DNA from: Impatiens glandulifera
Taxonomy: Eukaryota > Streptophyta > Magnoliopsida > Ericales > Balsaminaceae
NCBI RefSeq assembly: GCF_907164915.1
Contig: NC_061869.1
Location: 44,637,771-44,701,770, forward strand
Direction of reading: 5' to 3'
Length of the DNA: 64,000 bases
Made by a program: the position numbers and the translations under genes. The notes below the pieces were generated by a model, which was given only the letters and a program-made list of their open reading frames with translations, had not been told where the DNA came from and did not search any database. Positions 15,001 through 25,432 of this stretch are shown here, one piece after another (the first letter of the stretch is position 1; every line of letters begins with the position of its first letter).

Positions 15001-15989
15001 CTAAGATTGAAAAGGGGGTAATTGCGAAGGTTTTTCAAAAAGATCCTCGGTTTTGACTCTTTCCAAAAAATTTTACAATAATTCTAAGTATTGGGAATGG
15101 GTAATTGCGAAAGATTTTCAAAAAATCATCAATTTTGACTTTTTCTCCATAAAAACTAAAAATGATTCTAAGTGTTGAGAAAAGGGTAATTGCGAAAGTT
15201 TTCAAAAAAACCCTCGGTTTTGACCTTTTCCCCATAAAAACTAAAAATAATTCTAAGTATTGGGACATGGGTAATTGTGATGGTTTATCAAAAAAACCCT
15301 CGGTTTTGACTTTTTCCCCATAAAAACTGAAAATAATTCTAAGTGTTGGAAAATGGGTAATTGCGAAAGTTTTTCAAAAAACCCTCGGTTTTGACTTTTT
15401 CCCCATTAAACTAAAAATAATTCTAAGTGTTGGGAAATGGGTAATTGCGAAAGTTTTTCAAAAAACCCTCGGTTTTGACTTTTTCCCCATAAAACTAAAA
15501 ATAATTCTAAGTGTTGGGAAATGGGTAATTGCGAAAGTTTTTCAAAAAACCCTCGGTTTTGATATTTTCCCCATAAAAACTGAAAATAATTCTAAGTGTT
15601 AGGAATGAGGTAATTACGAATGTTTTTCAAAAAACCCTCGGTTTTTACTTTTTACAAAAAATCTTAAAATAATTTTAAGTATTGAGAAAGGGTAATTGCG
15701 AAGGTTTTCTTTGACTCTTCCAAAAAACTGAAAATAATTCTAAGAGTTAGGAAGGGGTAATTGCGAAGGTTTTTCAAAAAAACCCTCGGTTTTGACTTTT
15801 TCCTAATAAAAACTGAAAATAATTCTAAGTGTTGGGAAGGGTGTAATTGTGAAGGTTTTAAAAAAAACCTCGGTTTTGACTTTTTCTCTATAAAAAATGA
15901 AAATAATTGTAAGTGTTGGGAAATGGGTAATTGCGAAAGTTTTTCAAAAAACCCTCGGTTTTGACTTTTTCCTCATAAAATAATTCTAG
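1..15989. repeat. 85-bp satellite array I
   Basis: Head-to-tail tandem repeat with an 85-bp unit, measured for example between successive GGTTTTGAC starts at 15302 and 15387. That gives about 188 monomers. The consensus runs GGTTTTGACTTTTTCCCC, then ATAAAAACTGAAAATAATTC, then TAAGTGTTGGGAAATGGG, then TAATTGCGAAAGTTTTTC, then AAAAAACCCTC. At least three monomer types alternate: a CCCCATAAAAACTG type, a CTCTTTCCAAAAAATCTTAAAATAATTC type, and a type with TTCAAAGTATTGGGACATGGG followed by GGTTTTACAAAAAAACC. Divergence between neighbours is high, but distant blocks match closely, so higher-order structure is present. The short ORFs on both strands are by-products: 85 is not a multiple of 3, so the frame shifts at each monomer. 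Array edges are the window start and a LINE junction at about 15989. Confidence 0.97.
5866..11348. repeat. 2.7-kb higher-order tandem duplication in the satellite
   Basis: Positions 5866-8565 and 8566-11266 are two consecutive copies of a 2700/2701-bp block of about 32 monomers. A line-by-line comparison shows only a handful of differences: 6724 A versus G, one extra T near 10390, 8406 T versus A, and 11180 A versus T. Identity continues into a third partial copy up to about 11348 and then drops. Weaker relatives of the same block start near 249 and 14262. This is recent unequal exchange or replication-based duplication inside an older, diverged array. Confidence 0.93.
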
Positions 15990-18250
15990 ATAGGTCGTTC
16001 ACCTTCTTTGATTCCAAGAACGTTAAATATATTTTCTTTAGTCGCCTCATCGACACCTCCATAAAACGAAAGGCTCTTCTCTTCATTAATGTAAAGGCAA
16101 ATGATACTAGAGAATTGATTTATAAAACATACATGGGTAATTTCTTCATCCAAACAAAAAGGATGTTAGATAAATAGCTTTCTCTTCAGTATCTCCTTAA
16201 AGATACAATTGAAGTTGAAGATTTCCATGATTAAGAAAAATATGCATTAGGATAAGGGGTCCCTTTGCCTAATGTCGTTTTCACCTTTGAAGAATCTTTC
16301 ATGAAAACCATTCACACTTACAATGAAATGGGTGGACGTCGTCACACACTATATAATCCACTCCACAAAATCATTAAGAAAGCTAGAAACAATAAATTAA
16401 TCTTGAATAGCATCCCATCGAATGGAATCAAATGTTTTCATAATGTCAACCTTAATAGTAATTCTAGGTGTAATTCTATTCCTACCATATCCTTTTAAAA
16501 GACCTTGCATAAAGAGAATATTATGAGAAATAGAATAACTAGGAAAGAATGATGACTGTGCCATAACTAACAATGGAAGAGATAACGATTTTAAACCTAT
16601 TAGCAATGATTTTATAAATTGTTTTGTAAAATCATTACAGCAAGAGATAAGACGAAAATTTTGTATCCTTTTAGGAGTAAATCCTTTAGGAATTAGAGTA
16701 AGGATAGTCACATTCCATTGATTTAACATTCTCTTGTGTCGAAAAAACTCCAGCATCACATTCATCACATCTTTACCAACAATGCTTCAGTTATTCTTGA
16801 AGAATTCTGCGTTAAATTAATCTAGAATGGGACTGTTGTTCCCATTCATGTGGAAATCCGACTACATAATTTCCTCTTCAATCAACCTTTCACCTTCTTG
16901 AATTCCAACCTACTTTAACCTGATCTGTCTGAGATACTCAATATTACTGGAATTGTCCTTCCAAGTTCCAATAAGTTCCTTGTAGAAATTGATAGTATCC
17001 TCATGCACTTCATGTTGCCCAATAGCCACTTCCCATTGCCCTTTTCCAATCTAACCACTTGATTCCACATATTCCTGGCCAAGCATTTCTTGTAGATTTT
17101 GTTTTTCGTTTTTGTCCCTAATAAATGCCAACTCAGCCTTAATTTCAACTTAATGAATCTTTTCTCGCAAGACCTGAGCGCTCTAAATTCAGCAAGCATA
17201 ACTTTCTCCTTGTCCATGAATTCATTTCTACTAAGCATTTGTTTTTTAACCTCTTCCAACTTTGCCTTAGCCTCAGCAACCTTGATTGACATGTTTTTAT
17301 ATCTTACACTAATAAACTTATGCAGCAGTTTTTTTTTGAAATATTAACTTCTCTCTAACTTAAAACATCAAGGTTTCATTAATATGAGTATCCCAAACAT
17401 TCTTCAAAATAGATATGAATCTGATATCATCCATCCAAAAGTTGAAAATTTTGAAAGACCTTTTGACCCTCTCCCAGTTTAATTTGATCGGGAAATAATT
17501 AGATAGTCCTTAATAACATGGATATTAATAATATGGATATGGCTTTTGAGAAATTTAACCACCCAATCCTCATTAACCAAACTCCTATCAATTCGGCTTC
17601 TTCTCAATTGTTCAATGCCCCGAGATGAAGACCAAGTGAAAGGATTTCTAGAGTTGGCGTGTTCCATACAGCCAATACCCCTTATGTATTCATTGAAATC
17701 AATCATCCCCTGAGTAGTACTAATATCTGGACTCCTCTCCTGTCTGAACTTAGTTGAGTTAAATTCCCCCAAGAATGTCCACGACCTACTGTCATCAATG
17801 TTGCTCTTCAATAACTCTCAAAGTTGCTTCCTATTACATTCTGAATTATCTCCATAGACAACCGTAACATATAATTTGTCAAAAGTTCTCCTACATAAGA
17901 CTTCAACAATAATGACTTGCTCCCTTTTTAGTATCTCACTTACTTCAACTGACTCCTTATTCCAGGACACCAATATTCTGTTTGTTCGAGAATTAAAGTT
18001 ATGCACAAATTCCCACTCATTCGCTAAACACATGCTACCGATTTTTTCAATATTTATGAGTTTGATTTTAGTTTCCATAATCCCTATTATCGTAATTTTA
18101 TGCTTCTCAATAACATTTTCTTCACTTCCCTATATTTTATAGGGTCATTGAACACTCTAATTTTCTAGGAGACAATGTTCATTAATGATGAAAGATATTT
18201 GATTCCAAGTTTTCCTCCTTGTACATTCTCCTGCTCATTTTCTGCTTTCC
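15990..18250 (-). pseudogene. LINE (L1-type) remnant: endonuclease to reverse transcriptase
   Basis: Reading the minus strand, 18180-17480 encodes an APE-type endonuclease remnant: an METK motif, then WTFLGEFNS (the usual FLGDFN motif) and SRIDRSLV. Next, 17292-16915 is the lysine-rich linker, and 16768-16390 is the RT start, with LIPKG, FRLISCCN, MAQSSFFP and KVDIMKTFDSIRWD. Fragments in shifted frames continue the RT (VSVNG, then QGDPLS-like, then a GGV motif) down to 15990, where satellite resumes. The RT catalytic core is broken by stops and frameshifts. ORF1, the C-terminal RT part and the poly-A tail are absent. At the 5' side a copia LTR begins at 18263. A decayed non-LTR retrotransposon, not functional. 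Confidence 0.9.
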
Positions 18251-18262
18251 CCTTTTCTTTTC

Positions 18263-19460
18263 TGTTAGGATCTAGGTCGCTGCTGGGGGACCGTGGTTGG
18301 CCGGTTAATGCGTCTCACTCAAAGATGGTGATTAATCCGGTTAGGGATTAATACCGGGGTTTCAATACTACACAAACTGTCATAAACCCTTGAACCGAGT
18401 TCAAGTGCGGAAGGGGTTTGTTTCAGGTTGAAGCAGCACACATACGAGATAGGCAGAACCGGATTTGAATAAGACAGGTTTGGAGATTATTGGGTCGGTT
18501 TTGCAGCTTAGTAATTCGGTTTAGGTGATGTTGAATCGGTTGGAGCGGTATTAGTAGGTTAGTGCAGATCGGTTAGAATGTAAAGCAGGCGGAAAGTAAA
18601 TAACAAAACAGGTTTTTATGGATGTTGGGAGATGAAACTCCTACGTCACCCCTTCCTCTCGAAACCGTGAGAAGGATATTCACTAAGGAATACACACACA
18701 ATCCGATCGATACTTATTTTTTGCTCGATAACACCCGTACAATTTTAACCGAAATTGTAATTACTCTTCAAATAAATGCTTAAGCTCTTTAGAGAGATAG
18801 AACACGATTTTTGACTTAGGCTGTAGAAAACTTTTAAAACTTGTAACCGCATTTATTCCTCTTCAGCTCCTTCTTTTATAAGTGAAATGTTCCAACGGTC
18901 ATATTTCATTTCCTTGAATCTGATTGGTTGAGCAGAGGTTCAGTGATTCAGACCTGGCGATCTAGTCTTCCAGTATGTAGGTCAAACCGGCTAGGTTTGT
19001 CTTTTACTCAATATGGCAACTGTCGGTTGGGCAGTTGCCTGTACCTGGAAGATTGTCTTTCTGATTTATCCTGGAGTGGAAAGATCTTGTAGGACGATCT
19101 TCTGCAGCCTGCAGACTGTCCTCAGACTTGTATGAATATGGCAATATTAAGTCTGTTTCTTCGGTATCATTCTCAACAGACACCCGAAGTGTCTTTTTAT
19201 ATTGGTCGGTTGTTTATGTTAACCGGATGACTTCCGGTTTTTTAATAGCTTCTGATTGACCGACTGTTCAATGATTCTGGCCTTCTGATTTGACCGATCT
19301 TGTCTTTCTTGTTCAGTCAGGGTTTTGGTCGGTTTGATTGCTTGACCGGTTGAGTTTCTTAACCGGTTGAGTTCTTTGATCGGTTGAATTCTTTACCTGT
19401 TTCTGCACAAGGGATTTGTTTTTGTTAAGTTTTATTTAACCGATCTAATTTTATCTAATA
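18263..19460 (-). repeat. 3' LTR of copia element C (about 1.2 kb)
   Basis: The left edge TGTTAGGATC at 18263 is the reverse complement of an LTR end GATCCTAACA. The right edge lies beside a purine tract (AAAAAGGGAGAAAT on the minus strand), where the LTR starts TATTAG, probably a mutated TGTTAG. It matches the solo LTR at 47758-48966 in length (1198 versus 1209 bp), in its ends, and in internal blocks: a TATAAAAG box, the U5 box GGGGTGACGTAGGAG followed by CATCCATAAA, and CTTGAACTCGGTTCAAG. Confidence 0.85.
18873..18880 (-). promoter_or_regulatory. LTR TATA box
   Basis: The minus strand reads CACTTATAAAAGAAGG. The solo LTR has TATAAAAGG at the comparable place (about 48336), roughly 250 bp before the shared U5 box, so this is the probable retroelement promoter. 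Confidence 0.6.
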
Positions 19461-19730
19461 ATTTCTCCCTTTTTGATTATTTTATTTAAAATATTCAAAA
19501 TCATGTAAGAATGCAAATGTAGGCCGGTTTTGTTTTTAAGAGTTTATTTGGCCGGATTTTTGGAAACTGACTTGGGAGAACTTTTCGAAAAATTTTGTAA
19601 ATTTTGAGAAAAATTTTGAAATTTTTTATATTTTATCGATATATTTTATCTTATCAATTTCTCTCTTTTTGATTATTTTATTTAAAATTTTCAAAATCAT
19701 GTAAGAATGCAAATGTAGGCCGGTTTCCAA
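19456..19730 (-). repeat. Duplicated polypurine-tract region
   Basis: About 70 bp is present twice in direct orientation, at 19459-19530 and 19655-19727, about 196 bp apart. Both contain AAAATCATGTAAGAATGCAA followed by TGTAGGCCGGTTT. On the minus strand each copy carries a purine run (AAAAAGGGAGAAAT and AAAAAGAGAGAAAT) suited to priming plus-strand DNA synthesis. The copy next to the LTR start is the likely active PPT. The 19461-19829 stretch holds no other gene. Confidence 0.75.
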
Positions 19731-19829
19731 AAATCACTTTATATATATAAGAAATATGCTAAGGCAAAAATACTATATATTTAAAACCGAAATAAACATA
19801 AGTAAAGAAGGTAAATGAAGCCCCTATTT

Positions 19830-22467
19830 CTACGATCTAGGCGGCAAGAATTTTTCCAGCTGTTTATCTGTGGCCTTTCCCTTGACCGTTTGAACCGGCC
19901 TGGATGAGGATCCTCGACCGCCTGAGGTGCCGGTGAGAGGAGGTATCGGTTGACCGAACGATCTAATTTGAACCGCATTCAAACACCTCTGTTTTCTGAG
20001 CTGCGGCTCTACATCTTCCTCGAGGTCTTCCTCGGCTTGCAAAACCGTGTTAAATTGAGGTTCAACAACCGTATCGGTGACTCTGTCCAACAGTGTCGCG
20101 ATTTCCGCCCTTTTCTTAACAGCCTTCCTCTTTCGTGTAACCGGAACGGAAGGGGAAGCAACCGCCTTGGACTTCTTGTGAGCCTTGGCGAACTTGTTAT
20201 ACGTTTCCTGTTGGACCCTTAGCCGGGTCGCATCTTTGGCTTGTTGAGCCGCAATGGCCGCTTATATGGCCGGTGCACTGTTCTCTAGATTTTGCATATG
20301 TCCGGCTATATTCGCATATGCCGCTGCCGTTTCCTTCTGTATCAGGGTCTGTTCGTCCAGGGCATCTTGGATCTTTTGGGTCGCGTTGGCATTCGCTTCC
20401 TCAAGTGCCTTGTCGGCAGCCAGCTTAGCCGCTATTAACTCCGCCACCTGTTCGATGACCGCTTTGAGATCGGCTTCAAGCTTGGCATTCTTTTCTTCAA
20501 GGGTCATTACCCTCTCAAGTGTAGAGACGGCTTGGGCACCGATCGAGCCAGGTCCTCATCGACCTTCGTCAACCTTTGATCGGTCGTTTCTTGAGACCGT
20601 TCCATTATAGAGACCCTTTGGCTGACAAAAGCGAGGTCGGTCACCAGCTTCGGGGTTATATCCTTCAATGCCTTGGTTCTGTCAAGATGACTGTTGTACA
20701 ACTCATCCGTATTACCGTAATTTGTTTCAACAGACGTAATCCGGTCGACCGCTTTTTGTAGATCATCCTTTGTTGTCTCGGCCATCTCGATGGCTTTAGC
20801 CCGATTTCTTTGATTTTCTTCTTCCATGGCTGAACCGCGTCATTGACAAATTCTTCAATGAGGGCCTTTACCCTTTCTTCCGTTATGGCCGGTTCCGAAT
20901 CCCCGGTTTGAACAGATGCTCGCTGGTCGGTGAGAGGTGTACCTGTCCTGACTTCGGTTATGTTGACATTCTGATCTGGTGGACGAGAGGATTGCTCTTT
21001 ATCGGTCGGATTCTGACCGCCAACATCCTCAGAAGGGGATCTGGATAAGTTCGATGTTTCTTGGTGGTCGGGCTCCGCTTTAAGTCGCGCCATCTCCTCG
21101 GTCAGTGCCCTTTCCTTGACCTCAAGCAATTCTAACACCAAGAGTTCAAGTTGAGAGTCCGGTGTCCCCGGAATATGTTTTTCTTGGAGGCGTTGAATGT
21201 GTTCGGTGAGCCTTTGTAACCGAGCACGCGGTTCGACCATCGTGTTTCGTCTTAGGGCGGTTGTGACGTCTTGAGTCTTTGTGAGGCTGATGACCTCCTC
21301 CTCCATCTCAACCAACTTCTCGAATTTCTGGCTAACGGTGAGATCCGGTAGCATGTTTTTGTAGAGTATCCGATGCCGGTGCCGGACCCATTGATAGAAC
21401 ACGTCGGATGCCGCGTGAGCCTGCTGATGTATCTCGTCCATGATTCTGTTGACGAGATCCTCGGTCGTTTGCCGGGTGTCGTCATCAACGGAGTCATCAT
21501 CCTCCCGAAGTTTGTCCGAGCCGGCATCATCATCATGTCGGACCGATTGTTCCTCGACTATCGGTCCTTTCCCCTTACCGGACTGATCTCCTCCGGTATT
21601 TTGTGAAGCGGTTAGGCCAGAGCTGGATGCCGAGTCTTCAGTGTTTGGGGTGTCGAACATCGGATTAGCCGATCCGGTTGATTGTCTATCTTTCTTGCTT
21701 ACGGATTTTTCTTTGACCGGAGCTGCCTTCTTACTGGTTGCCTTCTTCTTTCGACCGCTCGTAGAACCGGAGGCCTTCCTTTTGCCTTTATTGTCCTTGA
21801 ATTGATGAGACTTTATAACTTTGCTGGGGGCAAGGAGAACACCAGGGCCGGTGTTAATGTTGAAATGACGCATTATTTTACCAAGTGGGATGGCGTATCC
21901 CCATGACCGAGTGGATGTCGGATCCACCATTTCACAAAGGTTTGTGAAGACTACCTTAGCCTAGTTGATTTTGATGCCGTTGACCAAACTGGAAAGCATC
22001 TCAATCTTTGCCCGGGTGAGACTGTCAAAGTTCCCTCCTCTTGCTTGGACCGATTTTGTGAAGATATCACACAGCGGTCTATACTCCGGTCGAAGAGATG
22101 ATTTCTTACCGGATACCGCTGTTTCCGAAAGAACCTGACAAGCTGCCTCGAAGGTCTCCTCATCTAAGGCCTCCGAGAAGTTGCTCCATTCGGATGGTAG
22201 ATGTAGTATTTTAGCGACCGACTCCTCCGTCAGTTCGAGCCGCTGACCGCCTATGGTTGCGATGATTGATCCTTCGGTGATGAATGCGGTTAGGAAAAAT
22301 TCGTTGACCGCATCTTGGTATAATACGAATGGGCCGCCCAGAAAGTGTTTGAGACCAGACTCGGAGATCCGGGTTAACACCTGCTTTGCCTGAGCCGAAC
22401 CGTTTGCCCGAATTTCCTCGAAATCGACTTGGATGATGTGTTTGAACAGCACTGAATCGCAACCCAT
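19830..22467 (-). pseudogene. Accessory gene C: plant retroelement accessory protein with coiled coil
   Basis: It starts at the ATG at 22467 (MGCDSVLF). The N-terminal ~200 residues carry the family pattern: SGLKHFLGGPF, then VNEFF, IIATIGG, and an LPSEW-like motif where paralogues have LPxEG. A TAG at 21961 lies where paralogues have the W of a conserved NW pair. The same frame then continues with a Lys/Ser-rich basic segment (near 21800-21700) and acidic, Gln-rich helical stretches predicted to coil. A frameshift near 20825, another near 20520 and a TAA at 20262 follow. The last stretch, 20261-19830, is in frame and ends in an Arg/Pro/Ser-rich tail. Undamaged, it would be about 875 codons. 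Function is unknown; the family resembles proteins labelled 'putative plant transposon protein' (from memory, not checked). Confidence 0.75.
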
Positions 22468-22580
22468 TTTAGAGAATAGGACCGAGAGATCAAGATGGTA
22501 AAGGTTTGAGAGAGTTGAGAAAGTTGAAAGCTAGAGAGAGAAAGCCGATTCGCGTGAGAATGAAAGAAAATGACTAAGGA

Positions 22581-22594
22581 CCCTATTTATAGTC
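22581..22594 (-). promoter_or_regulatory. TATA box of accessory gene C
   Basis: The minus strand reads GACTATAAATAGGG, about 115 bp upstream of the ATG at 22467. A CT-rich leader (CTTTCTCTCTCTAGC) lies between, as in many plant 5' UTRs. Confidence 0.75.
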
Positions 22595-22636
22595 ACGGTT
22601 TGAATTCCAACCGTCGCGAACCGTCACATCACGGTT

Positions 22637-22730
22637 AGGCGGGAACTTTCCCTCCAAAGACATTGAGCGGGAAACTATGGGCGGGAATTAATGAGCGGGA
22701 ATTTCAAGCGGGAATCCATGGGCGGGAATT
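22637..22730 (-). promoter_or_regulatory. Cluster of E2F-type sites upstream of accessory gene C
   Basis: The plus strand has six GCGGGAA motifs within about 90 bp, starting near 22638, 22667, 22680, 22694, 22708 and 22721. The one near 22667 is GCGGGAAA, the reverse complement of the canonical TTTCCCGC. Four more read ATTCCCGC on the minus strand and fit the WTTSSCSS consensus; the first reads GTTCCCGC and does not. They lie 40-140 bp upstream of the TATA box. The rest of 22595-23044 is AT-rich with CGGTT words and no gene. Confidence 0.65.
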
Positions 22731-23044
22731 TTCCCTCCAAGGGTTTTGAGCGGTAATTTTTGAGCGTGTTTTTCATTGCGGTTATTTAACCGTTGATGAA
22801 GCGGTTCTTCTTGTAACCATTTATTAAATGAAGCGGTTTATTAACCGCGATGATGCGGTTTTCGAGTTTGATCGGATTTTTCAACGAAGTAATTTATCGA
22901 TATTAACCGGTTAGTTAGATGGATATTTTGCGATTTTTGACCCGGTTATAAAGCTTAGAAATCAGATAATCATTGAAAGAGAGGTTACATGATAGAAACC
23001 AATACATTGATCGGTTTAGAATACATAAGAAATAGAACTACAAC

Positions 23045-23740
23045 TTATGTAATAACTATTCTAGAAAGCTTGTCCTCCATCCCATCCTTATCAAGAACGT
23101 TCGATGCCGGTGTACCTGGTCCAAATTCAGGACGATACTTAAGAAAGAGCCGGCTTAAGTGAGGAGTGTAACCGAGACCTCTTTTGGTCTCCACCATAGT
23201 CCTCAGGTTGTTGTAGATGACCGATGACCAATTTATGGGTGTATAGCTGATAATGTAGGTCATCATGTCGAAAACCTTCTTGGAGTAGTGTTGGTTCGGA
23301 GATTGGCAAATGATGGATCGGTTGACAATCTCGTAAAGGAGTTGGATGTGGTGGGCAAGGCGGGTTTTCAGCCCGTGGTTCTCCACCGGCACCTCGGTTC
23401 TGGAGAACAGTACCGAATATTCGGTTGCGGCACTGCCCACCCGGGATGGGAAATCGGAAAACCCTTCAGTGGGTAAATTGAACATTTGAGGGAATGTGCT
23501 CTCTTCCAGAAAAACGAAGCAGCCTCTCACCGTGGAAACAATGAAATCTCCTCTCATAGATGCATTGTTGAAGAACTCGGTTACTTCCGGAATGAGTATA
23601 GGACCGGATTCTTTGAGAAAATCACGAAGACCGGTGTCGATTAGTGATTCGAACATGAGTTTCTTTGTTTCCAGATTATCATGTTCAAGGCATGAATCGA
23701 AATCAATGCTCAAATAGTTCTTTAGTGTTCGGCTCGACAT
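23045..23740 (-). CDS. Accessory gene B: plant retroelement accessory protein, intact
   Basis: An uninterrupted ORF of 231 codons from the ATG at 23740 (MSSRTLKNYLSIDFDS) to a TAA at 23045. An upstream in-frame TTG is not needed. The family core is visible: an acidic VDFDS-like start, TGLRDFL, VTEFFNNA, IVSTVRG and FNLPTEG, then in the second half a HH-containing helix, a YxIVNR segment and INWSSVIYN, the conserved NW. It ends shortly after that half, so unlike gene C it has no long basic/coiled-coil tail. No signal peptide or clear membrane segment is seen. It lies between genes A and C, same strand, with its own TATA box. It is the only one of five family members here without a stop or frameshift. 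The molecular role is unknown. Confidence 0.75.
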   Translation of the reverse strand: MSSRTLKNYLSIDFDSCLEHDNLETKKLMFESLIDTGLRDFLKESGPILIPEVTEFFNNASMRGDFIVSTVRGCFVFLEESTFPQMFNLPTEGFSDFPSRVGSAATEYSVLFSRTEVPVENHGLKTRLAHHIQLLYEIVNRSIICQSPNQHYSKKVFDMMTYIISYTPINWSSVIYNNLRTMVETKRGLGYTPHLSRLFLKYRPEFGPGTPASNVLDKDGMEDKLSRIVIT

Positions 23741-23818
23741 GGTTTCAGACTTTTCCAAGAGAGAGAGAGTTCAAGAAAGTTTTGATTTTAGGATGTGGTA
23801 AGTTGATAAGGTGGGGTT

Positions 23819-23827
23819 CCTTATATA
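23819..23827 (-). promoter_or_regulatory. TATA box of accessory gene B
   Basis: The minus strand reads CTATATAAGG, about 80 bp before the ATG at 23740, followed by a CTCTCTCTCTC leader. The same TATATAAGG word sits upstream of genes D and E. The 23830-24176 stretch further upstream holds no gene. Confidence 0.75.
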
Positions 23828-24176
23828 GATCCGAAATTGGAGGGAAAATATGGACATTTAATGCTGAAATTCAGTTTTGTCTCATTTATGAGGGGAATAT
23901 TTATGTTTCCAAAACTCATTGGGAAGGAGTTACTTTTGACCGGTTGCGGAGCTCGAGGTAGGGAATCTAGTTAGAAAGTAACTAAGTTATCTAATTTCCC
24001 ATGTAGTTGGAAGTTGAAAGTTACTTTTCATTAAATGAGAGAGAGATACAGGCAACCGAAGTAGACATAGTGAAAACCTACAAGAGACGTAATCTAAGCC
24101 GAAATGATCATAATAGAGTGAGATACTGATACAACTGGTGCGTACAGCAAAATGACCGGTTGTAGGAAGGAGTTAT

Positions 24177-24920
24177 TTAGTTGCCGGATGAGTTGAGGTG
24201 GCGGTTCCTCCTCTTCCAGGCCTTCTCAAACCGCTCATAAAATGAGTCGGCAACCTCCTTGGTGATAACCTGGGCCTGGTTCAACCCTTCTCCCGGACAG
24301 AGAGGAACTCCAAGTTCCAAAAGTAGGTAGCTGATTTGGGGGATGAGACCGGTTTGGCGAATGCCGATCATCCAGATCAGGACATCGAACAACACCCTTG
24401 ACCAGTTGACTGGTGTGTTCGTTGTGATGGCAGACATCATGTTAAAAACTGTAACACAGTAGGTGTTTGTTACATCCCTGCCTAGGATGCTTCGACCGAT
24501 AACATCGTTGAGAAGCTGGTACTCAGCTCTTAGCGATGACCTGGCACCGTGGTCATCGACCGGGCGGTTTGATCGAGCAAAGCTTAAGGAGATTTCGGCC
24601 TTTAGTTCAGCAGGAACATTTAGGTCGGTGAGCCCTTGCTTCGGAAGATCGAATCATCTTGCGAAGTCACTTTCTGTGAAATCAAACACGTTCCCTCCCA
24701 CTTTGGACTGAATGTGGGTGTCGAAGTGAGGGGTACCTCGAAAAACCCTAGCATTGTAGAAAAATTCCAGGACTGTTTCTGGGAAGATGACATATTTGTC
24801 ATCTAGAAAATGTTTGAGACCGGTGTCTTCAAGTGACTTAATCATCTTGAAGACTTCATAGTGCTCAGTGCCTTGAGCTGAATCGAAATCCACTTGAAGG
24901 ATGTTTGGAAACTGAGACAT
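24177..24920 (-). pseudogene. Accessory gene A: plant retroelement accessory protein, one nonsense codon
   Basis: The ATG at 24920 (MSQFPNILQVDFDS) opens a 248-codon frame ending at 24177, interrupted once by a TGA at 24654-24656. The frame is the same on both sides. The core repeats the family pattern: LEDTGLKHFL, VLEFFYNA, then the stop just before FDLPKQG. The second half has YQLLNDVIGRSI and VNWSRVLFDV, with the conserved NW pair, and ends in an Arg-rich tail. Length and layout match gene B, so A and B are shorter relatives of C. Without the stop it would be complete. Function is not known. Confidence 0.75.
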
Positions 24921-24980
24921 TTTGTCTTAGTAGGAGGATAGGTTGATACTTGTGAATATGTTGTCTAATGTTTGCCTAAG

Positions 24981-24990
24981 TTATATATTA
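24981..24990 (-). promoter_or_regulatory. TATA box of accessory gene A
   Basis: The minus strand reads TAATATATAACTTAGG, about 65 bp upstream of the ATG at 24920. The 24991-25246 stretch beyond has no recognisable feature. Confidence 0.6.
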
Positions 24991-25246
24991 GTGGAGGGAT
25001 GATAGTATTATCCGGTGGGTGACAATTGATGTATTCTATAGACCATAGGATAAAACAAATTGCATGAAATAAGCATGTCTACAACCTAGGATGTGGGTCA
25101 TAGGCCTGGACGGTGAAAGATATCATATCTTCACGTCTTTTGAGGTATGACCATTTTTCTTTGAAAGGGTAGTTTTTCAGAATAGATAAACCTAAACACA
25201 GATAATTATTCCATTTTTATTCGGAGGCCAAATAATATGAAGTAGA

Positions 25247-25432
25247 CTATTTCCAAACCGGTCGGTTTTCAGTCATTCGTTCCGATGCGGTTATTTGGTG
25301 CATGCACCAAGTAACCGGTCGGTTTACTCCAACTAATAGATAGAGCGATTCTTCAATAGATACCTTGGTGAATTTGGAATCCGACAATTTAGGAGGAACT
25401 ACCGGTTTTGTCTTTCCGAACCGATTTCCCAT
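25247..25432 (-). CDS. Small ORF touching the pol stop codon
   Basis: A 61-codon ORF starting MGNRFGKTK. Its ATG overlaps the pol stop as TAATG, which could allow termination-reinitiation. It resembles nothing I recognise, contains no clear motif, and may be chance. I record it because of the overlap. Confidence 0.25.
   Translation of the reverse strand: MGNRFGKTKPVVPPKLSDSKFTKVSIEESLYLLVGVNRPVTWCMHQITASERMTENRPVWK

Noticed and set aside
94..15964. Dozens of 60-125-codon ORFs in both strands of the satellite, many with motifs like NCESFSKN or NYPFPILRIILRFFG
   Set aside because: They are translations of an 85-bp repeat whose length is not divisible by 3, and they occur on both strands and in all frames. 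None has an independent start or conservation.
16265..16498. Plus-strand 77-codon ORF as a gene
   Set aside because: It lies antisense to recognisable LINE reverse transcriptase motifs.
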